Shown here one piece after another: positions 18,491 through 26,781 of a DNA stretch of 31,478 nt. The stretch spans positions 1-31,478 of the forward strand of contig JAKFEY010000051.1 of assembly GCA_036675475.1 (NCBI GenBank). Direction: 5' to 3'. The notes below the pieces were generated by a model. That model was not told the DNA's origin and made no database searches. It worked only from the letters and a program-made list of their open reading frames with translations. This stretch comes from JALYRV01 sp036675475. GTDB lineage: Bacteria; Acidobacteriota; Vicinamibacteria; Vicinamibacterales; SCN-69-37. A program made the position numbers and the translations under genes. Positions within the stretch are counted from its first letter, which is position 1, and every line of letters starts with the position of its first letter.

Positions 18491-21400
18491 ATGAAAAGTG
18501 TTCGCTTCTGGTGTGCGGCCGCGCTGGCCGCAGTCGCGGCAGCCGCGGGCGGGGCCCGTCCATTTGCGCAGGCCGGCGCGCCGGCCATGCCTTCATATGC
18601 GGAACCCGGCATTTCTCCGGATGGGCGCGAGATCGCCTTCGTGTCGGCCGGCGACATCTGGACCGTCCCGGCCGGAGGCGGCGAAGCGCGCCTGCTGGTG
18701 GCGCATCGCGCGTCGGAAACACGCCCGCTCTATGCGCCCGATGGCCGGCGCCTCGCGTTCGTCTCGAACCGCACCGGCGGCGGCGACATCTACGTCCTCG
18801 ACTTCGGTACCGGCGCGCTGCGGCGGCTCACGTTCGACGATGGGCTGGAGCAGCTGGATGGGTGGTCGCGGGACGGGCAGTGGATTTACTTTTCGTCGAC
18901 GGCGCGCGACATCGCCGGCATGAACGACGTGTTCCGCGTGCGGGCGACCGGCGGCACGCCGATGCCCGTGACCGACGATCGCTACGTCAACGAATTTTCC
19001 GGCGCCGTCTCGCCCGACGGCCGCACGCTGGCGTTCAGCGCGCGCGGCAACTCGTCGGGGCAGTGGTGGCGCCGCGGCCACAGCCATCTCGACATGTCGG
19101 AGCTGTGGACCGTCGCGATCGACGAGAGAGGGGCCGGCGCGTACACGCAGCTGACCGAGCGCACCGGCAAGTCGTCGTGGCCCATGTGGAGCGCCGATGG
19201 CCGCACCCTCTATTTCATGTCGGATCGCGATGGCGCGGAGAACCTGTGGGCGCGTCCGGCGTCGCGCGAAGGGACGGCCGTCAAGCTGACGAGCTTCAAG
19301 GGCGGCCGCCTGTTGTGGCCGTCGATCAGCGCCGACGGCACGCGCATCGCGTTCGAGCGCGAGTTCGGCATCTGGACGATCGATCTCGCCGCGAGCGGCC
19401 CCGCCACGAGCGGCCCCGCCCCGCGCGAGGCGCGGCCGGTGGCCATCACGCGGCGCGGCGCGCTGACGTCGCCGGACGTCGAGCGGCTGCGCTCGACGTC
19501 GCAGTTCAGCGACCTCGCGCTGTCGCCGGACGGTAAGAAGATCGCGTTCGTGTCGCGCGGCGAAATCTTCGCGGCCGGCGCGCGCGAGGGGGGCGACGCG
19601 GTGCGCGTCACGACGTCGGCGGCGATCGAGTCGTCGCCGGTGTGGGCGCCCGACAGCCGCACGATCGCCTATGTGTCGACGCGCGACGGCGAGCCGCGCA
19701 TCTATCTGTATGACTTCGCGCTGAACGCCGAGCGGCCGCTCACGGCCGGCGGCGGCGATCGCGGCCCGTCGTTCTCGCCCGACGGCAGGAAGCTGGCGTT
19801 CGTCCGCGCGCGGCGCGAGCTGCGCGTCATCGACGTCGAGGTGAAGGATGGGAAGGATAGCAAGTTAGCGGATGGCCTGTTCGGCGACGCGCTCGATACG
19901 GGTGGCGCGTCCTGGTCGCCCGACGGGCGCTGGCTGGCGATCTTCGCGACCGGCACGAAGGGCTTCACGAACGTGCAGCTCGTGCCCGCTGCGGGCGGAC
20001 CCGCGCGGCCTGCCAGCTATGTGTCCAACGTGTTCGCGAACACCATCAGCTGGGGACGCGACGGCACGTTCCTGCTGTTCGACACGCGCCAGCGCACCGA
20101 GGACGGCCAGCTCGCGCGCGTCGACCTCGTGCCGCGCACGCCGCGCTTTCGCGAGGATCAGTTCCGCGACCTGTTCACGCCGCCCGCCAGGCCTGCGCCG
20201 GACAAGGTCGATCCGAAGGTTGAGGATCGGACGAATGTTGCCGATCCGAAGACTGTCGATTCGAAGAGTCCGGATCCCAAGGCTGCGGCCGCGGGCGCGA
20301 AGCCGGCGCCGCCGACGCCGGTCGATCCGGTGTTCGAGCACATCCGGCGCCGCATCACGCTGCTGCCGGTTGGCGTCGACGTGCTCTCGCACGCCGTCAG
20401 CCCCGACGGCAAGTCGGTGGTGCTCATCGCCGGCGCGGAAGGGCAGCAGAACCTCTATCTCTATCCGCTCGACGAGCTCGCCACCGATCGCGTCGCGCGT
20501 CAGCTCACCACCACGGCCAGCGGCAAAGCCGATCCGCAGTTCTCGCCCGACGGCCGCGACATCTTCTATCTCGACGGCGGCCGCATCAGCATCGTCAGCG
20601 TCGAGCAGCGCACGGCACGCCCGGTGAGCGTCACGGCGGAGATGACGGTGGATTTCGAGGAGGAGAAGCACGAGGTCTTCCGCCAGGCGTGGACGCTCAT
20701 GCGCGACAACTTCTATGACCCGCAGTTTCACGGCGTGGACTGGAGCGAGTCGCAGAAGGTGTACGCGCCGCGGATTGCCGGCGCCGGCAGTCCCGACGAG
20801 ATGCGCCGATTGATCAATCTGATGATCGGCGATCTCAACGCGTCACACCTGGGCATCTCGTCGCCGGGCGGCGGCGGCTCGCAGGCGGGCAAGCTCGGGC
20901 TGCGGTTCGACCGCACGGAATACGAACGGGCGGGCCGGCTGCGGGTGACCGAGATCATCCCGCTCGGCCCGGCGGCCGTCGCCGGTGACGTGCGCGTTGG
21001 TGATTACCTGATCGCGATCGACGGCGTCGCACTCGGCGCGGGCGTGAATCTCGACGAGCGCCTGCAGCACCGGATCGATCGCCGCGTCATGCTGCGCATG
21101 TCGTCATCGGCTGACGGCGCGTCGCCGCGAGAAATCGCGGTGCGTCCCACCAATCTGGGGACCGAAAAGACGCTGCTCTATCGATCGTGGGTCGAGGCCA
21201 ACCGCGAGTACGTGCTGAAGCAGAGCGGCGGCCGTCTCGGCTACGTGCACCTGTTCAGCATGGGCGGGCCGCAGCTCGAGCAGCTCTACATGGATCTCGA
21301 CGCCGAAAACCACGCGCGCGAGGGCGTCGTCATCGACATCCGCAACAACAACGGCGGGTTCATCAACGTCTATGCGATCGACGTGATCGCGCGGCAGCCG

Positions 21401-21802
21401 TACCTGCGCATGACGGTGCGCGGCATGCCCGAGGCGCCGGCGCGCACGGTGCTCGGCCAGCGCGCGCTCGAGTCGCCCACCGCGCTCGTCATCAACCAGC
21501 ACTCGCTGTCGGACGCCGAGGATTTCACCGAGGGGTATCGCACGCTGAAGCTGGGACCGGTGATTGGCGAGCCGACGTCAGGCTGGATTATTTACACCTG
21601 GAATACGCAGCTGCTCGATGGATCGGGCTTCCGCCTGCCTCGCATGAAAGTGGTGGGCGCCGACGGCAAGAACATGGAGCTCAATCCGCGGCCGGTGGAC
21701 ATCCCTGTCACGCGCCCGGTCGGCGAGACGAAGACCGGCAGAGACACGCAGCTCGATCGCGCGATCGCCGAGCTGATCACGAAGCTGCCGAGCCGCGAGT
21801 AG
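18491..21802 (+). CDS. secreted Tricorn-type protease (beta-propeller, PDZ, S41-like core)
   Basis: Predicted 1103-residue exported serine peptidase. ATG 18491 gives a signal peptide (KSVRFWCAAALAAVAAAAGGARPFAQ); an ATG 18 bp upstream would spoil it. PD40/WD-like repeats (ISPDGREIAFVS, YAPDGRRLAFVSN, LSPDGKKIAFVS, FSPDGRKLAFVR and others) form two beta-propellers up to about residue 715. A PDZ domain (near LRVTEIIPLGPAAVAGDVRVGD) and a protease core follow. The catalytic residues expected from Thermoplasma Tricorn are present: Ser785-His786 (NASHLG), nucleophile Ser1007 and Asp1008 (HSLSDAED). A Pro/Asp/Lys linker (about 562-615) splits the propellers. It probably degrades peptides in the periplasm or outside the cell. 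Confidence 0.92.
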   Translation: MKSVRFWCAAALAAVAAAAGGARPFAQAGAPAMPSYAEPGISPDGREIAFVSAGDIWTVPAGGGEARLLVAHRASETRPLYAPDGRRLAFVSNRTGGGDIYVLDFGTGALRRLTFDDGLEQLDGWSRDGQWIYFSSTARDIAGMNDVFRVRATGGTPMPVTDDRYVNEFSGAVSPDGRTLAFSARGNSSGQWWRRGHSHLDMSELWTVAIDERGAGAYTQLTERTGKSSWPMWSADGRTLYFMSDRDGAENLWARPASREGTAVKLTSFKGGRLLWPSISADGTRIAFEREFGIWTIDLAASGPATSGPAPREARPVAITRRGALTSPDVERLRSTSQFSDLALSPDGKKIAFVSRGEIFAAGAREGGDAVRVTTSAAIESSPVWAPDSRTIAYVSTRDGEPRIYLYDFALNAERPLTAGGGDRGPSFSPDGRKLAFVRARRELRVIDVEVKDGKDSKLADGLFGDALDTGGASWSPDGRWLAIFATGTKGFTNVQLVPAAGGPARPASYVSNVFANTISWGRDGTFLLFDTRQRTEDGQLARVDLVPRTPRFREDQFRDLFTPPARPAPDKVDPKVEDRTNVADPKTVDSKSPDPKAAAAGAKPAPPTPVDPVFEHIRRRITLLPVGVDVLSHAVSPDGKSVVLIAGAEGQQNLYLYPLDELATDRVARQLTTTASGKADPQFSPDGRDIFYLDGGRISIVSVEQRTARPVSVTAEMTVDFEEEKHEVFRQAWTLMRDNFYDPQFHGVDWSESQKVYAPRIAGAGSPDEMRRLINLMIGDLNASHLGISSPGGGGSQAGKLGLRFDRTEYERAGRLRVTEIIPLGPAAVAGDVRVGDYLIAIDGVALGAGVNLDERLQHRIDRRVMLRMSSSADGASPREIAVRPTNLGTEKTLLYRSWVEANREYVLKQSGGRLGYVHLFSMGGPQLEQLYMDLDAENHAREGVVIDIRNNNGGFINVYAIDVIARQPYLRMTVRGMPEAPARTVLGQRALESPTALVINQHSLSDAEDFTEGYRTLKLGPVIGEPTSGWIIYTWNTQLLDGSGFRLPRMKVVGADGKNMELNPRPVDIPVTRPVGETKTGRDTQLDRAIAELITKLPSRE

Positions 21803-21810
21803 AGGGGTGG

Positions 21811-21853
21811 GGCTGGACTTCAGTCCTGGTGGGGCGGGACTTCAGTCCCCGCC
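21811..21853. repeat. two tandem GGACTTCAGTCC palindromes between convergent genes
   Basis: Two related palindromes lie end to end. The first is centred on GGACTTCAGTCC (21815-21826), the second is GGGGCGGGACTTCAGTCCCC and following bases (21831-21853). The stop codon of the WYL gene (TCA at 21842-21844) lies in the centre of the second. They resemble the palindrome at 1042-1068 and may end transcription from both sides. Confidence 0.65.
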
Positions 21854-22828
21854 GTACTGTGCGCCAGCCTTCGCGAATGCGTCCTTCACGTCTTGCGCGA
21901 GTGATGCCGGCTCGATCACTCGCGCAAGCGGGCCGAAGCTCATGATCCATCCCTTGAGCGCCCAGTCCACCGACACCTGCAGCGTCAGGCGGATGTGACC
22001 GTTGTCGCCGCGCGCGATCGCCTGTGAGGGATGCCACTTGCGCCCCTCGACGAAGGCGGCCACCTGCGGCGCGAAGTCGATGGTGACGGTTTCGGGCGTG
22101 CCGTGATGCACGCCGAGCGAATGCGAGAACGGCTCGTCGGGCAGCGACGCCTCGCGCTGGAATGTCGTTTCGAGCAGTGAGATCTGCTCGATGCGCGCGG
22201 CCGCGAACGTGCGCAGCTCGTCGTACTCCGGCACGAACGCCAGCAGGTACAGCCCGCCCTGCGCGTACACCACGCGATAGGGGTGCACGACGTAGTCCTT
22301 CGCGCGGCCGCTCGACAGCGAGAAATAGCGCATGCGCGCCTGCCGGTTGTGCAGGCTCGCTTCCAGCAGCTTCGCCACCACATCGCGGTTCTTCTCATCG
22401 TCAGCCGGCGCAGGCCCCGGGCCGGCGCCGACGATGTCGGGGAGGTGATCGAGGAAGCGGCGCACGGCGGGGCTGAGGGCGGACTGGATCTTCTCGAACG
22501 CGCGCGCGAGGTCGTCGTGAAACGGCAGGCCGGCCTGGCGCTCGACGAGCGACCGGCTGAAATAGAGCGCGGCGAGCTCAGACAGCGTGAAGCCGTTGTC
22601 GGCCAGCGCACGAAACGGCTTGGCATCCAGCCGCCAGTACTTGCGGCCGTCGTCGGCCACGTCGTCGTAGATGGGGAAGCCCGCCTCCTGCAGCGCGATG
22701 AGATCGCGGCGGATGGTGCGCGTGGTGACGCCGGTGCGCTCGGCGAGGCCGTCGATGGTCGACGTGCGCGAGCCTTCGAGCTCCTTCAGCAACGTCCATT
22801 GCCGGATGACTTCCGCGTTGCGAGCCAT
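21842..22828 (-). CDS. WYL-domain transcriptional regulator with N-terminal HTH
   Basis: Predicted 328-residue DNA-binding regulator of the YafY/PafC type. The helix-turn-helix (about 23-50: STIDGLAERTGVTTRTIRRDL) is followed by a linker and a WYL domain with HPYRVVYAQGGLYLLAF (182-198) and RTFAAARIEQI (206-216); here the W of the name-giving WYL triplet is L (LYL, 193-195). A WCX-like C-terminal extension covers about 240-325. WYL domains sense nucleic acids or other small ligands. The gene starts 3 bp after the TMEM175-like gene, so it is likely the second gene of a two-gene operon. Targets are unknown. Confidence 0.88.
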   Translation of the reverse strand: MARNAEVIRQWTLLKELEGSRTSTIDGLAERTGVTTRTIRRDLIALQEAGFPIYDDVADDGRKYWRLDAKPFRALADNGFTLSELAALYFSRSLVERQAGLPFHDDLARAFEKIQSALSPAVRRFLDHLPDIVGAGPGPAPADDEKNRDVVAKLLEASLHNRQARMRYFSLSSGRAKDYVVHPYRVVYAQGGLYLLAFVPEYDELRTFAAARIEQISLLETTFQREASLPDEPFSHSLGVHHGTPETVTIDFAPQVAAFVEGRKWHPSQAIARGDNGHIRLTLQVSVDWALKGWIMSFGPLARVIEPASLAQDVKDAFAKAGAQYGGD

Positions 22829-22831
22829 GCG

Positions 22832-23647
22832 CTAGGTGATGGCCGGGGCGGCCGGCGCGGACGTCTCCGCGGGTTCGGGACGGAGCGCGGCCTGGCGGGC
22901 GGCGAGCAGTTTCGCGCGCGCGCGGCCGTAGCGCGCGCCGTGGATGCCGTGCGCGGGTCCCATCAGCATGTAGACGATGCCAGAGAGGCCGGCAAAACGC
23001 TCGGGCAACACCAGCATGAACAGCAGGGCGCCTGTGCCGATCGCGACGCTGATGAAATGCACGCGCTGTCCCGCGCGCGCCTCGAACAGTTCCACCTCGT
23101 CGAGCAGCAGCACGCCGTGCTGACGGAGCGCGTGGCGATAGAGCAGCGCAAAGATGCCGAACAGCGCGATGAAGCCCAGGTGGTAGATGAGCATCAGCGA
23201 CGTCGCGCCGGTGCGCGCGTCCGCGGCCGCGAACGAGAGGCTTCCCGAGCTGTTGAGGGCCGAGAGCACGCCGGTCCATCCGGCGCCACTCGCGATCAGG
23301 CCCCACAGGAACACGGCCATGAACTTCAGCGGGTACGTGTAGAAGACGACGAGGAAGAGGAGCGCCGAGTTGAGCACGATGGTCGTGCCGTCCTGCAGGC
23401 CGAACTGGCGAAAGAAGGAGTTGTGCTCCGCCCAGATCCAGCACATGAGCGCGAAGGCGGCGAGTGTAGGCACGAGCTGCGCGACCGCCAGCGTGCGCAG
23501 CTCTTCGACGCTGCTGGGCACTTCGAGCGAGAAGGCGAGCAGCGTGAGCGAGAAGCCGAACACGGCGTCGCTGAAGCCCTCGATGCGCGTCGGCTCGTCG
23601 CGGCGCATCGTGTAGGCGAGCCCGGTGACCGGTGGACGCGTGGCCAT
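22832..23647 (-). CDS. TMEM175-like (DUF1211) membrane protein, probable potassium channel
   Basis: Predicted 271-residue membrane protein with about six transmembrane helices. The signature RIEGFSDAVFGFSLTLLAF (21-39) matches the R/FSDA motif in the first helix of prokaryotic TMEM175 potassium-channel subunits, which assemble as tetramers. ATG 23647 is chosen because upstream sequence enters the tandem repeat and looks non-coding. The C-terminal tail is Ala/Pro-rich. It is divergent from the retropepsin gene and directly followed by the WYL regulator. Channel function is inferred from family. Confidence 0.8.
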   Translation of the reverse strand: MATRPPVTGLAYTMRRDEPTRIEGFSDAVFGFSLTLLAFSLEVPSSVEELRTLAVAQLVPTLAAFALMCWIWAEHNSFFRQFGLQDGTTIVLNSALLFLVVFYTYPLKFMAVFLWGLIASGAGWTGVLSALNSSGSLSFAAADARTGATSLMLIYHLGFIALFGIFALLYRHALRQHGVLLLDEVELFEARAGQRVHFISVAIGTGALLFMLVLPERFAGLSGIVYMLMGPAHGIHGARYGRARAKLLAARQAALRPEPAETSAPAAPAIT

Positions 23648-23667
23648 CGGCGGAGAGCTTACCTCAG

Positions 23668-23703
23668 CCCGAGACTCTGGGTACACCCGAGACTCTGGGT
23701 ACA
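23668..23703. repeat. perfect 18-bp tandem duplication in a divergent promoter region
   Basis: The unit CCCGAGACTCTGGGTACA occurs at 23668-23685 and again, identical, at 23686-23703. Each unit contains ACCC..GGGT arms. It lies between the divergent TMEM175-like (23647) and retropepsin-like (23725) starts, where operators and promoters are expected. Confidence 0.9.
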
Positions 23704-23724
23704 TATGTTGCTGCGGCCCACAGG

Positions 23725-24252
23725 ATGCGGCGCACTGCGCATGAACGGAATCGTCTCGCGCCGGCTGCGTGCGGGCTTGCGGCCGCATTCCTGATGGCCG
23801 CGGCGTGCATTCAGGGGCCGGCCGGGTCGACGGCCGAGGCGACGGCTGCGCCCGGCGAGATTGCGTTCACGCTGGCGGGACCGGGCGATGCGGCGATTGT
23901 CGTGCCCGTCCGTCTCAACGACAGAGGCCCCTACGACTTCGTGCTCGATACGGGCGCCACGCTGACGTGCGTCGACACGGCGCTGGCCGAGGAGTTGTCC
24001 CTGCCGGCAGCGGCGGGGATGATCGGGCGCGGCGCCACGCTGGGCAGCACCGGGCGCGTGGAGCTCCGGCGCGTCGAGTCGGTGGCCATTGGCGACGCGC
24101 GCGCGGAGAACGTCACCGCCTGCGCGCTCGACCTTGCGCACATCCGCAACGCGGGGCTCGAGGTGCGCGGGCTGGTGGGCCTCAATGTGTTGAAAGCCTA
24201 CAAAGTGACCATCGACTTCGAGCGAAGCCTGCTGTCACTCCAGCCGTTCTAA
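23725..24252 (+). CDS. retropepsin-like aspartic protease, exported
   Basis: Predicted 175-residue protein with a single retropepsin-like domain. The catalytic motif FVLDTGATLTCVD (about residues 72-84) carries the Asp-Thr-Gly triad, and the second half has the expected hydrophobic flap/Gly pattern ending in VRGLVGLNVLKAYKVTID. ATG 23725 has weak upstream ACAGG. The N-terminus RRTAHERNRLAPAACGLAAAFLMAAACIQG is an export signal, possibly a lipoprotein signal with Cys at the end of MAAAC, although the residue at -3 is not the usual Leu. Family members work as dimers; the target is unknown. Confidence 0.8.
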   Translation: MRRTAHERNRLAPAACGLAAAFLMAAACIQGPAGSTAEATAAPGEIAFTLAGPGDAAIVVPVRLNDRGPYDFVLDTGATLTCVDTALAEELSLPAAAGMIGRGATLGSTGRVELRRVESVAIGDARAENVTACALDLAHIRNAGLEVRGLVGLNVLKAYKVTIDFERSLLSLQPF

Positions 24253-24260
24253 GTGGGATC

Positions 24261-24300
24261 CCGGCCGACGCTGACCGCTCCCAGCCGACGCTGACCGCTA
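24261..24300. repeat. 20-bp tandem repeat between convergent genes
   Basis: Two adjacent 20-bp units, 24261-24280 and 24281-24300, match at 18 of 20 bases (core GCCGACGCTGACCGCT). The second ends in the stop codon of the ankyrin gene (CTA at 24298-24300). No hairpin is apparent. Confidence 0.85.
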
Positions 24301-24957
24301 TCCCAGCCGCGCGGCGATGGCGTCGTGGCCGTGTTCGCGCGCAAGGTCGGCGGCCGACTTGCCGTCGGTGGTCTTCATGGAAGGGTCGGCGCCGTGGGCG
24401 AGGAGGAGGTCGAGAATCTCGACGCGCGCGTTGGCGGCGGCGCCCATCAGCGGCGTGTAGTCGATCTGCTGGCGCGCGTTGACGTCGGCGCCGGCCTCAA
24501 CGAGCCACTGCACGATCTGCGTCTGGTTGGATGACACGGCCGCGTGCAGGGCCGTGACTTTCGTGGCGTTGGCCGCCGCCTGGTGCACGTCGGCACCGAG
24601 GTCGAGCAGCACGCGCACGGCCTCGGGGCGCTTGAAGTACGCCGCGAGGCCGAGCGGGTAGAAGCCGTCGGCGGCTACGGCCGTGAGCTGCGACCGGTCT
24701 GCTTCGATCAGCTCGCGCAGCCGGGCGGTGCGTCCGAGCACGGCGGCCTCGAACACATCGAGCGATCCCTTGACGGCCGCAATTGCCTCGGCGATGTCAG
24801 GCTGTCCGTAATAAATGGCAAGGCAGATCGGCGACGTGCCTTCCGGTGTGGCGCGCCCTGCCGACTCCGGATCGGCCCCCAGCGCCGCGCGCGCCGCGTC
24901 GAGATCCTTCGCCTTGATGGCCGCAATCAGCGCGTTCGGGTCGTGGTCCGCATCCAT
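24298..24957 (-). CDS. ankyrin-repeat protein
   Basis: Predicted 219-residue cytoplasmic protein built from about five to six ankyrin repeats. Recognisable repeats include TSPICLAIYYGQPDIAEAI, FYPLGLAAYFKRPEAVRVLL, VTALHAAVSSNQTQIVQWLV, YTPLMGAAANARVEILDLLL and a C-terminal KSAADLAREHGHDAIAARL. No signal peptide or enzymatic domain. It likely mediates protein-protein contact; the partner is unknown. ATG 24957 starts the first helix (DADHDPNALIAAIKAKD). A 48-bp palindrome lies 33 bp upstream of the start. Confidence 0.9.
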   Translation of the reverse strand: MDADHDPNALIAAIKAKDLDAARAALGADPESAGRATPEGTSPICLAIYYGQPDIAEAIAAVKGSLDVFEAAVLGRTARLRELIEADRSQLTAVAADGFYPLGLAAYFKRPEAVRVLLDLGADVHQAAANATKVTALHAAVSSNQTQIVQWLVEAGADVNARQQIDYTPLMGAAANARVEILDLLLAHGADPSMKTTDGKSAADLAREHGHDAIAARLG

Positions 24958-24989
24958 GCCCTGTCCCCCGGTCAGTCTACAACCGCCGG

Positions 24990-25037
24990 ATGTTGCAGTT
25001 TCTTCGTAGTTTCAAAACTACGAAGTTTCTGCAACAT
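24990..25037. promoter_or_regulatory. 48-bp AT-richer near-perfect palindrome upstream of the ankyrin gene
   Basis: Arms 24990-25012 and 25015-25037 are complementary over 9 outer and 11 inner pairs (ATGTTGCAG / CTGCAACAT and CTTCGTAGTTT / AAACTACGAAG), with a symmetrical TTT/TTT mismatch and a 2-nt centre. It is clearly lower in GC than its surroundings. It lies 28 bp after the stop of the 64-residue gene and 33 bp before the ankyrin start. It could be an operator, since CTACGAAG-type half sites resemble BlaI-like dyads (weak inference), or a terminator, although no T run follows. Confidence 0.75.
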
Positions 25038-25064
25038 GCTGCTCGGGGCTGAACCTGACCTCCG

Positions 25065-25259
25065 CTACCGCCGCACGTCGTCGTGCACGCCGAGTGCGCG
25101 GCGGGCGGCCATCTGGGCTTTCCGCCGGCGGCGGGCGAGTTTGCCGTAGATGTCTTCCTCCACCACCTTCAGCGGCACGCGTTTCCAGGTGTTCCGGTCG
25201 CCCTCGCCGCTGAAGGCGAGGACCGAGGTGCCGTCGATCAACAGTCTCAAATCGCGCAT
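25065..25259 (-). CDS. hypothetical 64-residue protein
   Basis: I do not recognise this protein. It has a hydrophobic/beta-like N-terminal half (RDLRLLIDGTSVLAFSGEG), a middle WKRVPLKVVEEDIYGKLA, and a basic C-terminal helix rich in Arg/Ala. No signal peptide or Cys motif. ATG 25259 lacks a clear Shine-Dalgarno sequence. It lies between gdhA and the palindrome at 24990, on the same strand as both neighbours. The sequence reads as protein-like in this frame, but its short length keeps confidence moderate. Confidence 0.5.
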   Translation of the reverse strand: MRDLRLLIDGTSVLAFSGEGDRNTWKRVPLKVVEEDIYGKLARRRRKAQMAARRALGVHDDVRR

Positions 25260-25366
25260 GCGGCGATGCTACGAGGGGCCTGTGACAGACCGGGTCACCC
25301 CCCCCGGTAGCCGCCGCGGGCGCTGCGGGCGGCCAACCGGGGTAATTCAACCGGGTAGAATTTCGA

Positions 25367-26779
25367 TCACGGGAAGACGCCGAGCTCCATGTAGCTGCGG
25401 GCGACCTTGTCGATGGCGTTGACGAACGCCGCCGTGCGCAGGTCCGGGATCTTCGGCTCGCGCTTCCGGATGGCGCGAATCTCGTTGTAGGCCTGAATCA
25501 TCGTGTCCTCGAGGCCCGAGTTCACGATGTCCTGCTCCTCGGCGCCGCGCGCCAGCCTCGACGCCTCCTGCGCGGTGAACGTGTGTCCGGTTGCCGTCTC
25601 GATGGCGCGCAGGAACGCGCGCTCCGACGACTCCTCCAGCCGCTTCTCCATGCGTCCGTACCGCACGTGCGACAGGTTCTTCAGCCACTCGAAGTACGAC
25701 ACCGTCACGCCGCCGGCATTCGCGTAAATGTCGGGAATCACCATCACGCCGGCCGCCGTCAGAATTTTCTCGGCGCCGGGTGTGGTCGGCCCGTTCGCGC
25801 CCTCGAGCACGATCTTCGCGTTGATGCGCGGCGCGTTGGCTTCCGTAATGACGTTCTCGAGCGCGGCGGGAATCAGGATGTCGCAGTCGAGCTCCAGCGC
25901 CTCGCCGCTCGACGCCAGATCCTTCGCGCCGGCAAACTTCAGGATGCTGCCGCTGGCCTTGCGGTGCGCGTCCACCTTCTCGGGGTCCAGCCCGTTCTCC
26001 GCATAGATGGCGCCGTCATGCTCGGCAATCGCGATGATCTTCGCGCCGCCCTGATGGCAGAACAGCGCGGCGTGATAGCCCACGTTGCCGAGCCCCTGCA
26101 CCACCACGCGCTTGCCCTCGAGCCCCTTGCTCAGCCCGAGCGCCTTCATGTCCTCCTCGTGCGAGCACGCCTCCCGAAGCCCGAAGAACAATCCGCGCCC
26201 CGTGGCTTCGCGCCGCCCGCGCACGCCGCCCTGCGTGACCGGCTTGCCGGTGACGCACGCCAGGGCGTCGATCTGTCCCGGATGCAGCGCCATGTACGTG
26301 TCGACAATCCACGCCATCTCGCGCTCGCCCGTGCCGTAATCGGGCGCCGGCACGTCCACGCCAGGCCCGATGAAGTTCTTCTTCACCAGTTCGTGCGTGT
26401 AGCGCCGGGTGATGCGCTCGAGCTGCGCCACCGAATATTTCTTCGGATCGATCTGCACCGCCCCCTTCGCCCCGCCAAACGGCACGTCCACGATGGCGCA
26501 CTTGTACGTCATCAGCGCCGCCAGCGCCTTCACTTCCTCCTCGTCCACGTGCGACGCGTAGCGGATGCCGCCCTTCACCGGCATCTTGTGATGGCTGTGT
26601 TCCGCCCGCCACGCGCGAATCACCTCGATCGTCCCATCGTCGCGCCGGATGGGGAACTCGAACTTCACGAGCGTGTTCACGCCCTTGATCTGATCGAGCA
26701 GGCCCTGCGGATGTTGGGTGAACGTGGCCGCGTGGTCGAAGTACTCGTTGACGAAGTCGAACATGCTGCGTTCAGACAT
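25367..26779 (-). CDS. gdhA: glutamate dehydrogenase (Glu/Leu/Phe/Val dehydrogenase family)
   Basis: Catalyses reversible oxidative deamination of glutamate to 2-oxoglutarate and ammonia. It has 470 residues. The substrate-binding MPVKGGIRYASHVDEEEV (66-83) and the active-site loop PFGGAKG (100-106, Lys105) are intact; DYGTGEREMAWIVDTY and the cofactor loop QGLGNVG (228-234) follow. The ATG at 26779 was chosen because MSERSMFDFVNEYFDHAA begins the conserved helix; a second ATG at 26764 is possible. It starts 2 bp after the stop of the metzincin-like lipoprotein, so the two are likely co-transcribed. A longer frame running through that upstream gene is not the real start. Confidence 0.95.
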   Translation of the reverse strand: MSERSMFDFVNEYFDHAATFTQHPQGLLDQIKGVNTLVKFEFPIRRDDGTIEVIRAWRAEHSHHKMPVKGGIRYASHVDEEEVKALAALMTYKCAIVDVPFGGAKGAVQIDPKKYSVAQLERITRRYTHELVKKNFIGPGVDVPAPDYGTGEREMAWIVDTYMALHPGQIDALACVTGKPVTQGGVRGRREATGRGLFFGLREACSHEEDMKALGLSKGLEGKRVVVQGLGNVGYHAALFCHQGGAKIIAIAEHDGAIYAENGLDPEKVDAHRKASGSILKFAGAKDLASSGEALELDCDILIPAALENVITEANAPRINAKIVLEGANGPTTPGAEKILTAAGVMVIPDIYANAGGVTVSYFEWLKNLSHVRYGRMEKRLEESSERAFLRAIETATGHTFTAQEASRLARGAEEQDIVNSGLEDTMIQAYNEIRAIRKREPKIPDLRTAAFVNAIDKVARSYMELGVFP

Positions 26780-26781
26780 TT

